A DNA stretch of 64,000 nucleotides from Patella vulgata (lineage: Eukaryota; Mollusca; Gastropoda; Patellidae): positions 76,600,839 to 76,664,838 of the forward strand of contig NC_065883.2 of the NCBI RefSeq assembly GCF_932274485.2, in the 5' to 3' direction; not shown here. The text below holds more notes on this DNA, generated by a model. The model saw only the letters and a list, made by a program, of their open reading frames with translations. It made no database searches and was not told the origin of the DNA. Numbering within the stretch: the stretch's first letter is position 1.

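Noticed and set aside
1-64000. tRNA genes at the many box A/box B matches
   Set aside because: All are heads of SINE copies lacking an acceptor stem or clean cloverleaf.

Overview
This is metazoan nuclear DNA: genes are split by GT-AG introns, the base composition is AT-rich, and introns are packed with tRNA-derived SINEs, small inverted-repeat DNA transposons (MITEs), LINE scraps and many minisatellites. The repeat types, a single KMT2C/D-type gene and the divergence from vertebrate proteins suggest a mollusc, perhaps a gastropod. That assignment is inference. No bacterial, phage, CRISPR or retroviral feature was seen.

Both genes are on the minus strand. At the left edge (about 1-5.0 kb) lie four exons of ECH1, the delta(3,5)-delta(2,4)-dienoyl-CoA isomerase of fatty-acid beta-oxidation; its 3' part runs off the window and its extreme 5' end is unresolved. 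From 5 to 8.3 kb is intergenic DNA with hAT and LINE debris. From 12,075 to the right edge runs the C-terminal part of a giant histone H3K4 methyltransferase of the MLL3/MLL4 (KMT2C/KMT2D) class. I placed 37 coding exons (about 13.1 kb, about 4,370 codons) with every splice phase compatible: HMG box, long Pro/Gln/Met/Ser-rich disordered exons, coiled coils, basic segments, LXXLL motif, extended PHD finger, FYRN-FYRC, WIN motif, SET and post-SET, ending in a TAA stop. The N-terminal PHD fingers must lie beyond 64,000. A 3.7 kb SINE-free stretch below the stop (8.34-12.07 kb) is a likely 3'UTR.

The most unusual feature is that tandem duplications repeatedly start on exon-intron boundaries and copy the splice site into the intron. 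This holds for an ECH1 acceptor (about 26 copies) and for KMT2 window exons 6, 13 and 20 (donors) and 15, 35 and 36 (acceptors), with a related exon-end copy beside exon 29. The arrays contain decoy acceptors or donors; several would give immediate stops, frameshifts or in-frame extensions if used. A second pattern is that two SINE families sharing a 3' tail are inserted almost entirely in the same orientation as the host genes. MITEs with readable target-site duplications (TTAA, TTA and an 8-bp hAT site), nested insertions and one large palindrome complete the picture.
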